NCBI GenBank assembly: GCA_018241725.1 | Contig: JAFEDI010000103.1 | Coordinates: 1 to 64,000 of the forward strand | DNA: 64,000 bases | Reading direction: 5' to 3' | Source of the DNA: Pseudomonadota bacterium | Lineage (GTDB): Bacteria; Pseudomonadota; Gammaproteobacteria; Burkholderiales; Rhodocyclaceae | Shown: positions 39,028-48,286 of the stretch, piece by piece | How the letters are laid out: every line of letters begins with the position of its first letter | Position numbering within the stretch: position 1 is the stretch's first letter | Translations under genes and position numbers: made by a program | The notes under the pieces: generated by a model | The model's database searches: none | Told to the model about the DNA's origin: nothing | Seen by the model: the letters and a program-made list of their open reading frames with translations, nothing else

Positions 39028-40386
39028 ATGAGCACTGGCACGGCACAACTGGCCCTGGAGCGCCCGCTGGCGGCGGCACCGGGCGAGCGCATCAGCGGGC
39101 AACGCCTGCGCGCGATCATCGTCGGCTCGGCGGGCAACCTGGTCGAGTGGTTCGACTTCTATTGCTACGCGGCCTTCGCCCTCTATTTCGCCAATTCCTT
39201 CTTCCCGGCCCAGGACCCCACCGCGCAGATGATGTCCACCGCCGGCATCTTCGCGCTGGGCTTCTTCGTGCGTCCGCTGGGCGGCGTGCTGTTCGGCCAC
39301 ATCGGCGACCGCCACGGCCGCAAGGTGGCGCTGATGCTGTCGGTGCTGCTGATGTGCTTCGGCTCCCTGCTGATCGCCTGTGCGCCCACCTACGCCACCG
39401 CCGGCATCCTGTCGCCGATCCTGCTGCTGCTCGCCCGCCTGCTGCAGGGCCTCAGCCTCGGCGGCGAATACGGCGCCAGCGCCACCTACCTGTCGGAGAT
39501 GGCCGACTCGCGCCATCGCGGCTTCTACGCCAGCTTCCAGTACGTGACGCTGATCGGCGGCCAGCTGCTGGCCCTGCTGCTGCTGCTCGTACTGCAGAAC
39601 TTCCTGCTCGATGCCGAGCAGCTGCGCGCCTGGGGCTGGCGCATCCCCTTCGTGGTCGGCGCCTGTCTGGCCCTGCTGGCCCTGCGCATGCGCCACGACC
39701 TGCCGGAAACCCAGTCCTTCGAGAACGCCCGCAAGAAGGCCTCGCCGATGGGCGGCCTCAAGCAGCTCGCCCAGCACCCCCGCGAAGTGCTGCTGGTGGT
39801 CGGCCTGACGATGGGCGGCACGCTGGCCTTCTACGTCTATACGACCTACATGCAGAAGTTCCTGCGCCTGTCGGTAGGCCTCACCGACGCACAGACCACC
39901 GCCGTGTCGGCCGCCTCGCTGATCTTCGCGATGTGCCTGCAACCGCTCTACGGCGCGCTGTCCGACCGCATCGGCCGGCGCCCGCTGCTGGTCGGCTTCG
40001 CGCTGCTCGGCACCTTGTTCACCGTGCCCCTGCTGACCGCCATCCGCCACGCCAGCGGCCCGTGGGAAGCCTTCGGCCTGATCGCCTGCGCCTGGCTGAT
40101 CGTGTCCGGCTACACCTCCATCAACGCGCTGGTGAAGGCCGAGATGTTCCCGGCGTCGATCCGCGCCACCGGCGTCGGCGTGCCCTACGCCTTCGCGGTG
40201 TCGGTGTTCGGCGGCACCTCGGAATACCTCGCCCTGTGGTTCAAGCAGTCCGGCCTGGAGAGCGGCTTCTACTGGTACGCCACCGCGGTGATCGGGTGCA
40301 CGCTGCTGGTCTGCTGGTTCATGCGCGATACCCGCGCCAGCTCGCAGATCGAGGCGGAAGCCCAGCTGCAGCCCGTCGAAGCCTGA
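39028..40386 (+). CDS. MFS transporter, metabolite:H+ symporter family (KgtP-like)
   Basis: 452 aa with 12 predicted helices. MHS-family signatures: IIVGSAGNLVEWFDFYCYAAFALYFANSFFP at the first helix (only part quoted by motif: GNLVEWFDFY), RPLGGVLFGHIGDRHGRK in the 2-3 loop, LARLLQGLSLGGEYGAS, and GALSDRIGRRPLL in the 8-9 loop. This resembles alpha-ketoglutarate and related organic-acid permeases. ATG 39028 is chosen because of AGGAG upstream. Divergent from the DctB-like kinase, which presumably regulates it. Confidence 0.9.
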   Translation: MSTGTAQLALERPLAAAPGERISGQRLRAIIVGSAGNLVEWFDFYCYAAFALYFANSFFPAQDPTAQMMSTAGIFALGFFVRPLGGVLFGHIGDRHGRKVALMLSVLLMCFGSLLIACAPTYATAGILSPILLLLARLLQGLSLGGEYGASATYLSEMADSRHRGFYASFQYVTLIGGQLLALLLLLVLQNFLLDAEQLRAWGWRIPFVVGACLALLALRMRHDLPETQSFENARKKASPMGGLKQLAQHPREVLLVVGLTMGGTLAFYVYTTYMQKFLRLSVGLTDAQTTAVSAASLIFAMCLQPLYGALSDRIGRRPLLVGFALLGTLFTVPLLTAIRHASGPWEAFGLIACAWLIVSGYTSINALVKAEMFPASIRATGVGVPYAFAVSVFGGTSEYLALWFKQSGLESGFYWYATAVIGCTLLVCWFMRDTRASSQIEAEAQLQPVEA

Positions 40387-40423
40387 TCCCTGACGCGGAT
40401 GCCCCGGCATCCGCATTTCCTCA

Positions 40424-40457
40424 GCCTCCCCGCCAGCCCCGGCGCGGAGGCTTTTTT
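40424..40457 (+). terminator. Intrinsic terminator after the MFS gene
   Basis: GCCTCC (40424-40429) pairs with GGAGGC (40446-40451), with further GC pairing inside, followed by six T (40452-40457). It lies 38 bp after the MFS stop. A second hairpin GCGGATGCC/GGCATCCGC precedes it at 40395-40414. Confidence 0.8.
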
Positions 40458-40680
40458 GCGTCACGTTGCCACCAACGCCGGGAACCAACACGGCGCCCGG
40501 CTATCCCACTGCGGGAACCCCCGGTCCCCAGCTCCATATAGAGCGCGCACAATAAGCGTGCATACACCGGCTTCCTTCATAATGCCGCCCGATACTGGAG
40601 GATGAAGCCGCGCTGCGAGCCCCATCGCGACGCGGCCACTGCATCCGTCCCAACTGAATCTGTCCCAAGGAATCCGACTT

Positions 40681-42267
40681 TTGAGCGATCCCCTGCTGCG
40701 CCGCCTGGCCCTCTTCGACCGTGCCGACCAGCACGCCCTGCTGCGTCACTGCCGACATGGCGTGGAGCGGGAGAGCCTGCGTGCCGATCCCGCCGGCGAC
40801 CTGGCGCTGACGCCCCATCCGCCGGCCCTCGGCTCGGCGCTGACCCACACCCAGATCACCACCGACTACTCCGAAGCGCTGCTGGAGTTCATCACCGACG
40901 CCCGCGAGGATGCCGCCGACACGCTGGACGAGCTGGACGCCATCCACCGCTTCGTGCAGGCCCACCTCGGCGAAGAGCGGCTGTGGCCCAACTCCATGCC
41001 GTGCCGGCTCCCGGACGAAGCCACCATCCCGATCGCCGACTACGGCAGCAGCCACGTCGGCCGCCTCAAGCACGTCTATCGCAAGGGCCTGGCGGTGCGC
41101 TACGGCAAGACGATGCAGTGCATCGCCGGCATCCACTACAACTTCTCGCTGCCCGAGGCCCTGTGGCCGCTGCTGCAGCAGGAGGAAGGCGACACGCGCT
41201 CCGCGCAGGACTGGCAATCGGCCTGTTACATCGCGCTGATCCGCAACTTCCGCCGCTACAGCTGGCTGCTGCCCTACCTGTTCGGCGCCTCGCCGGCGGT
41301 GGGCGCCAGCTTCTTCCGCGGCCAGCCGCACCGCCTCGACACGCTGGACGCCGAGACCCTGTACCTGCCGTGGGCGACCAGCCTGCGCATGAGCGACCTG
41401 GGCTACCAGAGCGAGGCCCAGGCCAGCCTGACGCCCTGCTACGACAGCCTGGACAGCTACCTGGACAGCCTGCGCCGCGCCGTGACCACGCCTTACGCCC
41501 CCTACGCTGCGGTCGGCACGCAGCGGGACGGCGAGTGGGTGCAGCTCAACACCAACGTGCTGCAGATCGAGAACGAGTACTACTCGACGATCCGCCCCAA
41601 GCGCGTGATCAACAGCGGCGAACGGCCGCTACAGGCGCTGGGCGCCCGTGGCGTGCAGTACGTGGAAGTGCGCTGCCTGGACCTCAACCCCTTCCTGCCG
41701 CTGGGCATCGACCTTACCGAGACGCGCTTCCTCGACGCCTTCCTGCTGTTCTGCGCGCTGGAGGACGGCCCTGGCCTGATCTCCGGCGAATGCGGAGAAT
41801 GCACCGGCAACTTCGCGCGCAGCGTCAATGAAGGCCGCAAGCCGGGCCTGCAGCTGAAGCGCCACGGCAAGCCCATCGGCCTGCAGGCGTGGGGATTGGA
41901 GCTGCTGGAACGCATCGGCGCCTGTGCCGACCGCCTCGATGCCGCCTTCGGCCACGACCAGCACCGCCGTGCCCTGGACGCCCAGCGGGCCAAGCTGGAG
42001 GACGTGTCGCTGACCCCGTCCGCCCAGGTGCTGCAGAGCCTGCAGGACGACAAGATCAGCCTGTTCGCCTTCGGCCGCCGCCAGGCCGAGCGCCACGCCG
42101 AATGGTTCCGCCAGCACCCGCTGGATGCCGCCACGGAAGCCCGTTTCGAACAGGCCGCCCGCGACTCCCTGGCCGCCCAGGCCAGGCTGGAAGCGGAGCA
42201 GCAAGGCAGCTTCGAGGACTACATGGCGCACTACCTGGGCGCCATCCACGCCGAGCCCGCCGCTTAA
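40681..42267 (+). CDS. gshA: Glutamate-cysteine ligase (gamma-proteobacterial type)
   Basis: 528 aa, first enzyme of glutathione synthesis, joining glutamate and cysteine with ATP. Family segments: [64 protein letters not shown], and [20 protein letters not shown] with [12 protein letters not shown]. Length matches E. coli-type GshA. The start is a TTG at 40681 with AAGGA about nine bases before it; E. coli gshA also uses TTG, so weak initiation may be a conserved control. It stands alone after the terminator. Confidence 0.96.
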   Translation: MSDPLLRRLALFDRADQHALLRHCRHGVERESLRADPAGDLALTPHPPALGSALTHTQITTDYSEALLEFITDAREDAADTLDELDAIHRFVQAHLGEERLWPNSMPCRLPDEATIPIADYGSSHVGRLKHVYRKGLAVRYGKTMQCIAGIHYNFSLPEALWPLLQQEEGDTRSAQDWQSACYIALIRNFRRYSWLLPYLFGASPAVGASFFRGQPHRLDTLDAETLYLPWATSLRMSDLGYQSEAQASLTPCYDSLDSYLDSLRRAVTTPYAPYAAVGTQRDGEWVQLNTNVLQIENEYYSTIRPKRVINSGERPLQALGARGVQYVEVRCLDLNPFLPLGIDLTETRFLDAFLLFCALEDGPGLISGECGECTGNFARSVNEGRKPGLQLKRHGKPIGLQAWGLELLERIGACADRLDAAFGHDQHRRALDAQRAKLEDVSLTPSAQVLQSLQDDKISLFAFGRRQAERHAEWFRQHPLDAATEARFEQAARDSLAAQARLEAEQQGSFEDYMAHYLGAIHAEPAA

Positions 42268-42402
42268 AGCCCCTCAAGGAAACACCGGGCCGCCCCAGGC
42301 GACCTCGCCCTCGCGGGGGCGACTGGACGCAACCCGGCCTTGGGAGTGCTCAGATCGAGCCGCGGCCCCGGCCGCCAGCTCGACAAACCGGCTACAACGC
42401 GC

Positions 42403-45132
42403 CTACTCGCCGCGGCCGACCGACCACACCAGCGGCGCGCCCTGCAGATACTTGCGGAACACCGCGGTCACGTCGGCGGCGCTGAGGCGCGCAATCTGCG
42501 CGTCGTACTGGGCGATCCACGCGTAATCGTGGCCGTTCTCCAGGCCGGCGGACAGCACGCCGACAAAGCCCTTCTCGTTGCGCAGCCCGGTCTTGCGCTC
42601 CTCCAGCCAGGTGCGCTTGGCGCGTTCCACTTCCTGCTCGCTGAAGCCGTCCTTGAGCGCACGGGCCAGCTCGGCCTTCAGGCTGACCAGCGCGGCCTCC
42701 GCCTGCGGGCTGGCCGCCGAGGCCTGCAGCCGGAAGCTGCTGCGCGGGTCGAAGCTGCGCCCGGCAAGGCTGACCCCGGCCCCGTAGGCCAGGCCCTCCT
42801 TCTCCCGCAGACGCTGCCAGATGCGGCTGTCCGCATCGCCGCCGAGCACCTTGGCGGCAATGCGCAGGGCCGGGAAGTCCGGTGAGTCGTCGGTGATCGG
42901 CAGCAGGGCCTGGCCGACCACCGAGGCGTTCGGCTTGGCCGGCATGCTTACGACGATGGGCGCCGTATCGACCTCGGCCGGCGCAGCCTCCTCGCGGATG
43001 CGCTCATAAGGCACCGGCGATTTCGGCAGCTGGGCGAGCTTGTTCCACACGCCCTGCACGTCGGCCGGCGTGAAGTCGCCCACCGCCGCCAGGCGCAGCC
43101 GGCCGATGCCGTGCAGGTCGGCGACGCACTGGCAGGCCTGCTCGTAGGTGGCAGCCCGCACCGCAGCCAGCTGGCGCTCCAGCGACCAGGGCTGGTTGGG
43201 ATGCTCGTCCGGGTAGTTGTCGAAGCGCAGCGCGGCCTGGCTGGATGCCACGGAGGCCGGGTCCTTCAGCGCGGCCTCCAGACGGGCGATGGACGCCGCC
43301 TTCATGCGCTCGAACTCGTTCTGCGGCAGGCTCGGCTTGGCCCACACGGCCAGCAGGATATCCAGCGCGGCGTCGGCGTTCTTGCGCGGCACTTCCAGCG
43401 TGATCTCGCCGAGGCTGAGGGACCACTGGGCCTGCAGGGCTTCGAGCCTGGCATCGAGCTGATCCCGGTCGAGACCCGCACCGCCGTAGGCCAGCAGGCT
43501 GCTGCCGAAGTTGCAGGCCACGCGGCGGCCGGTGAAGGCCTGGGTGTTGCCGTAGTCGTTGTTGAGGCTGATCCAGGCCAGCGCGCCCTGGGTCTTGCGG
43601 GGGATCAGCACGGCCTTGGCCGTCTCACTGGGGAGCGCCACCGCCACGCTGGCCTTGGCGAGTTCCGCCGCGCTGGCGGGGATCGGGTCGCTGGCCTGGG
43701 CGAGCACCGGCCAGTTGCCGTTGGCGACCAGTGCCTGCGCCGTCGGCGCGACAGTCCATGCCGGCACCTCCGGCTGGTCGCCGTGGCGCAACAGCACGTC
43801 GGCCCGGTTGGTGGGTACCACCCACTTGCGCAGCGCCGCGTTCACCTCGTCCAGCGTCACCTCGCGGGCCATGTCCCGCTGCCAGAAGAACAGCCGCCAG
43901 TCGCCGGCCACCTCGGCGCGGGACAGCAGGCTGGCCACGCTCTCGTGGTTGCTGGCCAGGCGTTCGTAGCCGTTCAGCTCGGCCTGGCGGGCGCGCTCCA
44001 GCTGCTCACTGGTGATGCCCTGGCGCGCCGCCGTCTCCAGGTGCTCGCGCAGCGCGCGGCCGAGGGCTTCCGCATCGGCATCCTTGCCGGCCGACGCGCT
44101 GCCGACCAGCAGGCTGTAGTCGGGCTGGATCTGGGTGCGGCACTGGGCCGACACCGCCAGCTTGCGCTCCAGCACCAGGTCCTTGCGCAGGCTGCCCCAG
44201 TCCTGCGCGCAGATGGCGCTGACGCCGAGGTCGAAGGCATACACGCTGCGGTCGCGCATGCCCGGCAGCTTCCAGCCGCTGGCGGCGATGGTGGTGCCGG
44301 CGGGCAGGAACAGCTCGCTGCGGTTGATCACGGCGCGCGGCTCCTCCCGCGTCCACGTGGTGGGCTTCGGCCCGGCCGGGTTGCGTGCCTCGGCGAACAG
44401 GCGGCTGGCCAGCGCCAGCACCCGCTGCGTGTCGAACCTGCCGCTGACGATCAGCGCCGCGTTGTCCGGCCGGTAATACTTGTCGTGGAAGGCCTGCAGC
44501 GCCTCGAAGGGCGCGTCCTCGATGTCGCTGCGCGCGCCGATGGTCGGCCGCCCGTAGCCATGCCAGAAATAGGACTGGCGCTGCAGCGCGCGCATCACCA
44601 CGCTGCCCGGATCGGTATCGTTGCGCTCCAGCTCGTTGCGCACCACCGTCATCTCGCTGGCCAGGTGGGCCTTGGTGAAGCTGGCGCGGATGAAGCGGTC
44701 GGCCTCCAGGCGCAGCACCTCGTCCACCTTCTCCGGCTCGGCGGCGACCACCTCGAAATAGTTGGTGCGGTCGGTGGTCGTCGTGCCGTTCCACGTCGCA
44801 CCGAGCGCGGTCAAGTCCCGCTTCAGGTCGGCACGCGGGCCGGCGCTCTTGAACAGCATGTGTTCCAGCAGGTGCGCCATGCCCGTCTCGCCATAGCCCT
44901 CCTGCTTGCTGCCGGTCTTCACCAGCAGTTCCACCCGCACGCTCGCCGCCGACGGAAACGGCGCCAGGACGATCTTGAAGCCATTGGCCAGCCGGTACGA
45001 CGCAAACCCGCCCGCCTCGGCTTCCGGCGTCGGCACGGCCACCTCGGTTTTCCCCGCGGCCTCCGCGGCGGGCATCAGCATCTGTATGGCAAGAAAGACG
45101 GCCAGGGGCAGGCGACGGGGGATCAGGGACAT
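42403..45132 (-). CDS. Two-domain M16-family zinc peptidase (periplasmic)
   Basis: 909 aa with a signal peptide (MSLIPRRLPLAVFLAIQMLM, cleavage near AEA-AG). It contains two M16 (insulinase-like) units. The first carries the inverted zinc motif H87-L-L-E90-H91 and the downstream Glu in RNELERND. The second unit (from about residue 460) lacks HxxEH and is the usual inactive half (LLPITDDSPDFPALRIAAKV, REKEGLAYGAGV). It resembles secreted pitrilysin-like peptidases of proteobacteria that cut small peptides. The longer open frame to 45906 is not used. Confidence 0.9.
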   Translation of the reverse strand: MSLIPRRLPLAVFLAIQMLMPAAEAAGKTEVAVPTPEAEAGGFASYRLANGFKIVLAPFPSAASVRVELLVKTGSKQEGYGETGMAHLLEHMLFKSAGPRADLKRDLTALGATWNGTTTTDRTNYFEVVAAEPEKVDEVLRLEADRFIRASFTKAHLASEMTVVRNELERNDTDPGSVVMRALQRQSYFWHGYGRPTIGARSDIEDAPFEALQAFHDKYYRPDNAALIVSGRFDTQRVLALASRLFAEARNPAGPKPTTWTREEPRAVINRSELFLPAGTTIAASGWKLPGMRDRSVYAFDLGVSAICAQDWGSLRKDLVLERKLAVSAQCRTQIQPDYSLLVGSASAGKDADAEALGRALREHLETAARQGITSEQLERARQAELNGYERLASNHESVASLLSRAEVAGDWRLFFWQRDMAREVTLDEVNAALRKWVVPTNRADVLLRHGDQPEVPAWTVAPTAQALVANGNWPVLAQASDPIPASAAELAKASVAVALPSETAKAVLIPRKTQGALAWISLNNDYGNTQAFTGRRVACNFGSSLLAYGGAGLDRDQLDARLEALQAQWSLSLGEITLEVPRKNADAALDILLAVWAKPSLPQNEFERMKAASIARLEAALKDPASVASSQAALRFDNYPDEHPNQPWSLERQLAAVRAATYEQACQCVADLHGIGRLRLAAVGDFTPADVQGVWNKLAQLPKSPVPYERIREEAAPAEVDTAPIVVSMPAKPNASVVGQALLPITDDSPDFPALRIAAKVLGGDADSRIWQRLREKEGLAYGAGVSLAGRSFDPRSSFRLQASAASPQAEAALVSLKAELARALKDGFSEQEVERAKRTWLEERKTGLRNEKGFVGVLSAGLENGHDYAWIAQYDAQIARLSAADVTAVFRKYLQGAPLVWSVGRGE

Positions 45133-45345
45133 GGTGGGGCTCGGTGGGCACGATGCAGGGGCGCTGATGATAACGCGCGGGGCTGGAGCGAACCTTGCGG
45201 GAAGGGAGCGGTGCTTATGCGAATTTCTGCGATCTTTAGAGCGAACGTGCCCTTCGAAGGCAAGCCCGCCATGGGATCCGGGAATAAATCCGGCCCTCGC
45301 CCGGTATTGCAAGACAGGAGATCCCGTTCGAGAAAGGAGCACCCC

Positions 45346-45741
45346 ATGGGACGCGGCATTCCGAAATTCACTGCCGTCCTGCGCACCGCCCTTGCCGGGC
45401 TGGGCCTGCTGGGGCTGGGCGCGGCCCTGGCCGCCGGCGACGCGGAGCGCGGCCGGGCGCTGTACCAGGAGCGCTGCTCGGCCTGCCATTCGATCCGTTA
45501 CAACGGCCAGGGGCCGGCCCACGCCGGCGTGGTGGGGCGCACCATCGGGCGGGCTCCGGGCTTCGACTACTCCCCGGCGCTGCGCAACGCCCAGGGCGTA
45601 TGGACCGAAGAGAACCTGGACCGCTGGCTCACCGATCCGGAGCGCTTCCTGCCCGGCCAGCGGATGAATGTGAGCGTGGAGGACGCCCGCGACCGGAGCG
45701 ACCTCATCGAATTCCTCAAAAGCCAGGGCAAGCGGGAATAA
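45346..45741 (+). CDS. Class I cytochrome c (monohaem)
   Basis: 131 aa: signal peptide (cleavage near ALA-AG, residue 30), haem site CSACHS, the following AHAGVVGRTIGRAPGFDYSP pattern, and Met in PGQRMNVSVED as the sixth ligand position. This is the mitochondrial-type c2/c550 fold (GxxxGPxLxGVxGRxxGxxxGFxYS) with a shortened N-terminal loop. A good ribosome binding site (AAAGGAG) precedes ATG 45346. First gene of an operon with a phosphoesterase, CuA protein, ECF sigma and anti-sigma factor, so it may be the electron partner of the CuA protein. Confidence 0.9.
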   Translation: MGRGIPKFTAVLRTALAGLGLLGLGAALAAGDAERGRALYQERCSACHSIRYNGQGPAHAGVVGRTIGRAPGFDYSPALRNAQGVWTEENLDRWLTDPERFLPGQRMNVSVEDARDRSDLIEFLKSQGKRE

Positions 45742-45814
45742 ACCACGGCCCGACGCGGTATGCAGTGTATGGAGACGCCCTTCCCGGGCGTCCCGACCCA
45801 CGGAGAGGACCACC

Positions 45815-46714
45815 ATGAACACCATGGATCGCAGGCGGTTTCTGGAATTGTGCGGGCTCGGCGGCGGCGCGGTATTCGCGTCCGCGCTGGCCGGCTGTTC
45901 CGGCATGGGCGCCGCAAAGAACGCGGACGCCGCGGATTTCTATTTCGTCCAGCTATCGGACGTACACTGGGGCTTCCGCGGCCCCGAGAACCCCGATCCC
46001 ACCGGCACGCTGCCGAAGGCCATCGCGGCGGTGAACGCCCTGCCCCGGCAACCGGACTTCATCGTCTTCACCGGCGACTTGACCCACACCACCGACGACC
46101 CCGAGGAACGGCGGCGGCGCATGGCCGAATTCAAGGACGTGGCGGCCGCACTGAAGGTGCCGACCGTGCATTTCATGCCCGGCGAGCACGACGCCTCCCT
46201 CGACCGGGGCGCCGCCTTCCAGGAATACTTCGGCGCCACCCACTACACCTTCGATCACAAGGGCATCCACTTCATCGTCCTCGACAACGTGTCGGACCCC
46301 GGCGCCCGTGTCGGCAGCGAGCAACTGGAGTGGCTGAAGGCAGACCTGGAGCGGCAGGACAAGGACGCCCCCATCGTGCTGTTCACCCACCGCCCCCTCT
46401 TCGACCTGGTGCCCAAGTGGGACTGGGCCACGCGCGACGGCGCCCAGGTGATCGCCACGCTGATGCCCTACCGCAACCTGACCGTGTTCTACGGCCACAT
46501 CCACCAGGAACACCACCACCTGACCGGCCACATCGCCCACCACTCGGCCAAGTCCCTGATGTTCCCGCTGCCCGCCCCCGGCTCCCAGGAGAAGCGCACG
46601 CCGCTGCCGTGGAACCCGGCGGTACCCTACCAGGGCCTGGGCTTCCGCGAGGTGGACGCCGAGCCGCGCACGGCCCGCCTGGCGATCCAGGAATTCCCGG
46701 TGGTGGCGACATGA
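45815..46714 (+). CDS. Tat-exported metallophosphoesterase
   Basis: 299 aa. The N-terminus MNTMDRRRFLELCGLGGGAV is a Tat signal (RRRF) followed by a lipobox-like LAGC. Metal-binding blocks of the calcineurin fold are present: LSDVHWG, FTGDLTH, PGEHD (in place of GNHD), FTHRP and YGHIHQEHHH. A phosphodiesterase or phosphatase in the periplasm is likely. The stop overlaps the CuA gene start by ATGA, linking it to that redox protein; why a phosphoesterase belongs in a redox operon is unclear. Confidence 0.87.
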   Translation: MNTMDRRRFLELCGLGGGAVFASALAGCSGMGAAKNADAADFYFVQLSDVHWGFRGPENPDPTGTLPKAIAAVNALPRQPDFIVFTGDLTHTTDDPEERRRRMAEFKDVAAALKVPTVHFMPGEHDASLDRGAAFQEYFGATHYTFDHKGIHFIVLDNVSDPGARVGSEQLEWLKADLERQDKDAPIVLFTHRPLFDLVPKWDWATRDGAQVIATLMPYRNLTVFYGHIHQEHHHLTGHIAHHSAKSLMFPLPAPGSQEKRTPLPWNPAVPYQGLGFREVDAEPRTARLAIQEFPVVAT

Positions 46715-47085
46715 AGCGGCGCGACGTCCTGCGCTGCCTGGGAGGCGTGGCCGTGGCGCTGCCGCTGCTGGAACTGGGTGTTGGTCACGTGCGCGCCGCC
46801 GAGGGCGAAGGCCGGGTCATCGAGCTGGAGGCGCGGCGCTTCCGCTACACGCCCAACGAGATCCACGCCCGCGCTGGCGAAACCCTGACCCTGGCCATCC
46901 GCTCGGTGGATTTCGTGCACGGCTTCAGCATGCCCGAGCTGGGCCTGCGCAGCGATCTGCCGCCGGGCCGGGTGACGCGCATCCGCGTGGCCGATCTGCC
47001 TGCCGGGCGATGGACCTTTCTGTGTGACAATTTCTGCGGCGAAGGCCACGAGGAGATGAACGGCATGCTGATCGTGGAAGCCTGA
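46711..47085 (+). CDS. Soluble CuA-type cupredoxin
   Basis: 124 aa with an N-terminal MKRRDVLRCLGGVAVALPLL Tat-like signal and a cupredoxin domain. All CuA-site residues of cytochrome oxidase subunit II are present: His70 (FVHGFSM), then C105-x3-C109-x3-H113-x2-M116 (CDNFCGEGHEEM). There are no membrane helices, unlike true COX2. It should hold a binuclear copper centre and act as a free periplasmic electron carrier or copper sensor. The position between a phosphoesterase and an ECF sigma gene suggests a copper- or redox-responsive operon. Confidence 0.87.
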   Translation: MKRRDVLRCLGGVAVALPLLELGVGHVRAAEGEGRVIELEARRFRYTPNEIHARAGETLTLAIRSVDFVHGFSMPELGLRSDLPPGRVTRIRVADLPAGRWTFLCDNFCGEGHEEMNGMLIVEA

Positions 47086-47091
47086 CTGGCC

Positions 47092-47628
47092 ATGGCGCAC
47101 ACGCGGGATTTCGAAGCGCTGGTCCTGCCCCACCTGGACGCGGCCTACAACCTGGCGCGCTGGCTGGTGCGGGACGAGCACGTGGCCGACGACATGGTGC
47201 AGGACGCCTGCCTGCGGGCCTACCGCTACTTCGACGCCCTGCGCGGCGACGCCGCCAAGCCCTGGCTGCTGGGCATCGTGCGCAACAACTGCTACGCCTG
47301 GCTGGAAGAACAGCGCATGAGCGCCCGCTGGGTGGCCCACGGCGAGGACGACGAGTTGCTGGCCGCCGTGCCGGTACCGCCGGACAGCCGCGGCGCCACG
47401 CCCGAAACCGAGCTGTGGCACGCCTACCGCCGCCAGGCGGTGGACGCGGCGATCCGCGCACTGGAACCGCCCTACCGGGAAGTGATCGTGCTGCGGGAGC
47501 TGGAAGACCTCTCCTACGCGGAGATCGCCCAGGTCGCCGCCATTCCCATCGGCACGGTGATGTCCCGCCTGTCCCGCGCCCGCGCGGCCCTGCGCACGGC
47601 GCTGGCGGATTTGCTTGGAACGGAATGA
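47092..47628 (+). CDS. ECF sigma factor
   Basis: 178 aa, sigma-70 family with regions 2 and 4 only. Region 2: LPHLDAAYNLARWLVRDEHV, DDMVQDACLRAYRYFDAL, PWLLGIVRNNCYAWL. Region 4: ALEPPYREVIVLRELEDLSY, then AEIAQVAAIPIGTVMSRLSRARAAL. It begins 7 bp after the CuA gene and ends 2 bp before the anti-sigma gene. Likely to transcribe its own operon in response to an envelope or redox/copper signal. Confidence 0.95.
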   Translation: MAHTRDFEALVLPHLDAAYNLARWLVRDEHVADDMVQDACLRAYRYFDALRGDAAKPWLLGIVRNNCYAWLEEQRMSARWVAHGEDDELLAAVPVPPDSRGATPETELWHAYRRQAVDAAIRALEPPYREVIVLRELEDLSYAEIAQVAAIPIGTVMSRLSRARAALRTALADLLGTE

Positions 47629-47629
47629 C

Positions 47630-48286
47630 ATGAACGAAGAAGACGCCGACCGGGCCGTGGGCCGCCTGCTGCGGGAACACGCCACCCGCCACCGGGCCGG
47701 CGACGCGCTGCAATCCGCCGTGCGCACCGAGATCGCCCTGGAAGCGGCCGGCCAGCGGCGCCAGGCCGCGCCACCGGTCGCCCGCCGCTGGCACTGGCCG
47801 GCCTGGGGCCTTACCGCCGCCGGCTTCGCCTGCGGCGTGCTGGCCACCGCGATCACGCTGCACCTGCTGCCGCCGACGGACGGCAGCCGCGCACTGGAGC
47901 AGGAACTGGCCAGCAGCCACGTGCGCGCGCTGATGGTCGCCCACCTCACCGACGTCGCCTCCTCCGACCAGCACACCGTCAAGCCCTGGTTCCAGGGCAA
48001 GCTGGACTACTCGCCGCCGGTGAAGGACCTCGCCGGCGACGGCTACCCGCTGATCGGCGGCCGCCTCGACTACGTGGCCGGCCACCCGGTGGCGGCCCTG
48101 GTCTACCGCCGCCACGGCCACCTCATCAACCTTTTCATATGGCCCGCCGACGGCCAGGCCGCCCCGACCCTGCACAGCCACCAGGGCTACCAGCTCGCCC
48201 ACTGGCGCAACGCCGGCATGCAGTTCTGGGCCGTGTCCGACCTCAACGGCGAGGAGCTCCAGACCCTGGCCCGGCTGATTCCCTAG
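47630..48286 (+). CDS. Anti-sigma factor, transmembrane
   Basis: 218 aa: a cytoplasmic N-terminal region (about 1-58), one membrane helix (WGLTAAGFACGVLATAITLH), and a periplasmic domain ending LNGEELQTLARLIP. The periplasmic part (VAGHPVAALVYRRHGHLINLFIWP, YQLAHWRNAGMQFWAVSDLN) is the pattern of anti-sigma factors paired with these ECF sigma genes. No zinc-binding HxxxCxxC was found, so it belongs to a non-ZAS type. It should hold the upstream sigma factor inactive at the membrane. Confidence 0.85.
   Translation: MNEEDADRAVGRLLREHATRHRAGDALQSAVRTEIALEAAGQRRQAAPPVARRWHWPAWGLTAAGFACGVLATAITLHLLPPTDGSRALEQELASSHVRALMVAHLTDVASSDQHTVKPWFQGKLDYSPPVKDLAGDGYPLIGGRLDYVAGHPVAALVYRRHGHLINLFIWPADGQAAPTLHSHQGYQLAHWRNAGMQFWAVSDLNGEELQTLARLIP

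Noticed and set aside
45133-45906. N-terminal extension of the M16 peptidase frame
   Set aside because: It would cross the divergent cytochrome c gene, which has its own signal peptide and ribosome binding site. MSLIPRR begins a clear signal peptide at 45132.
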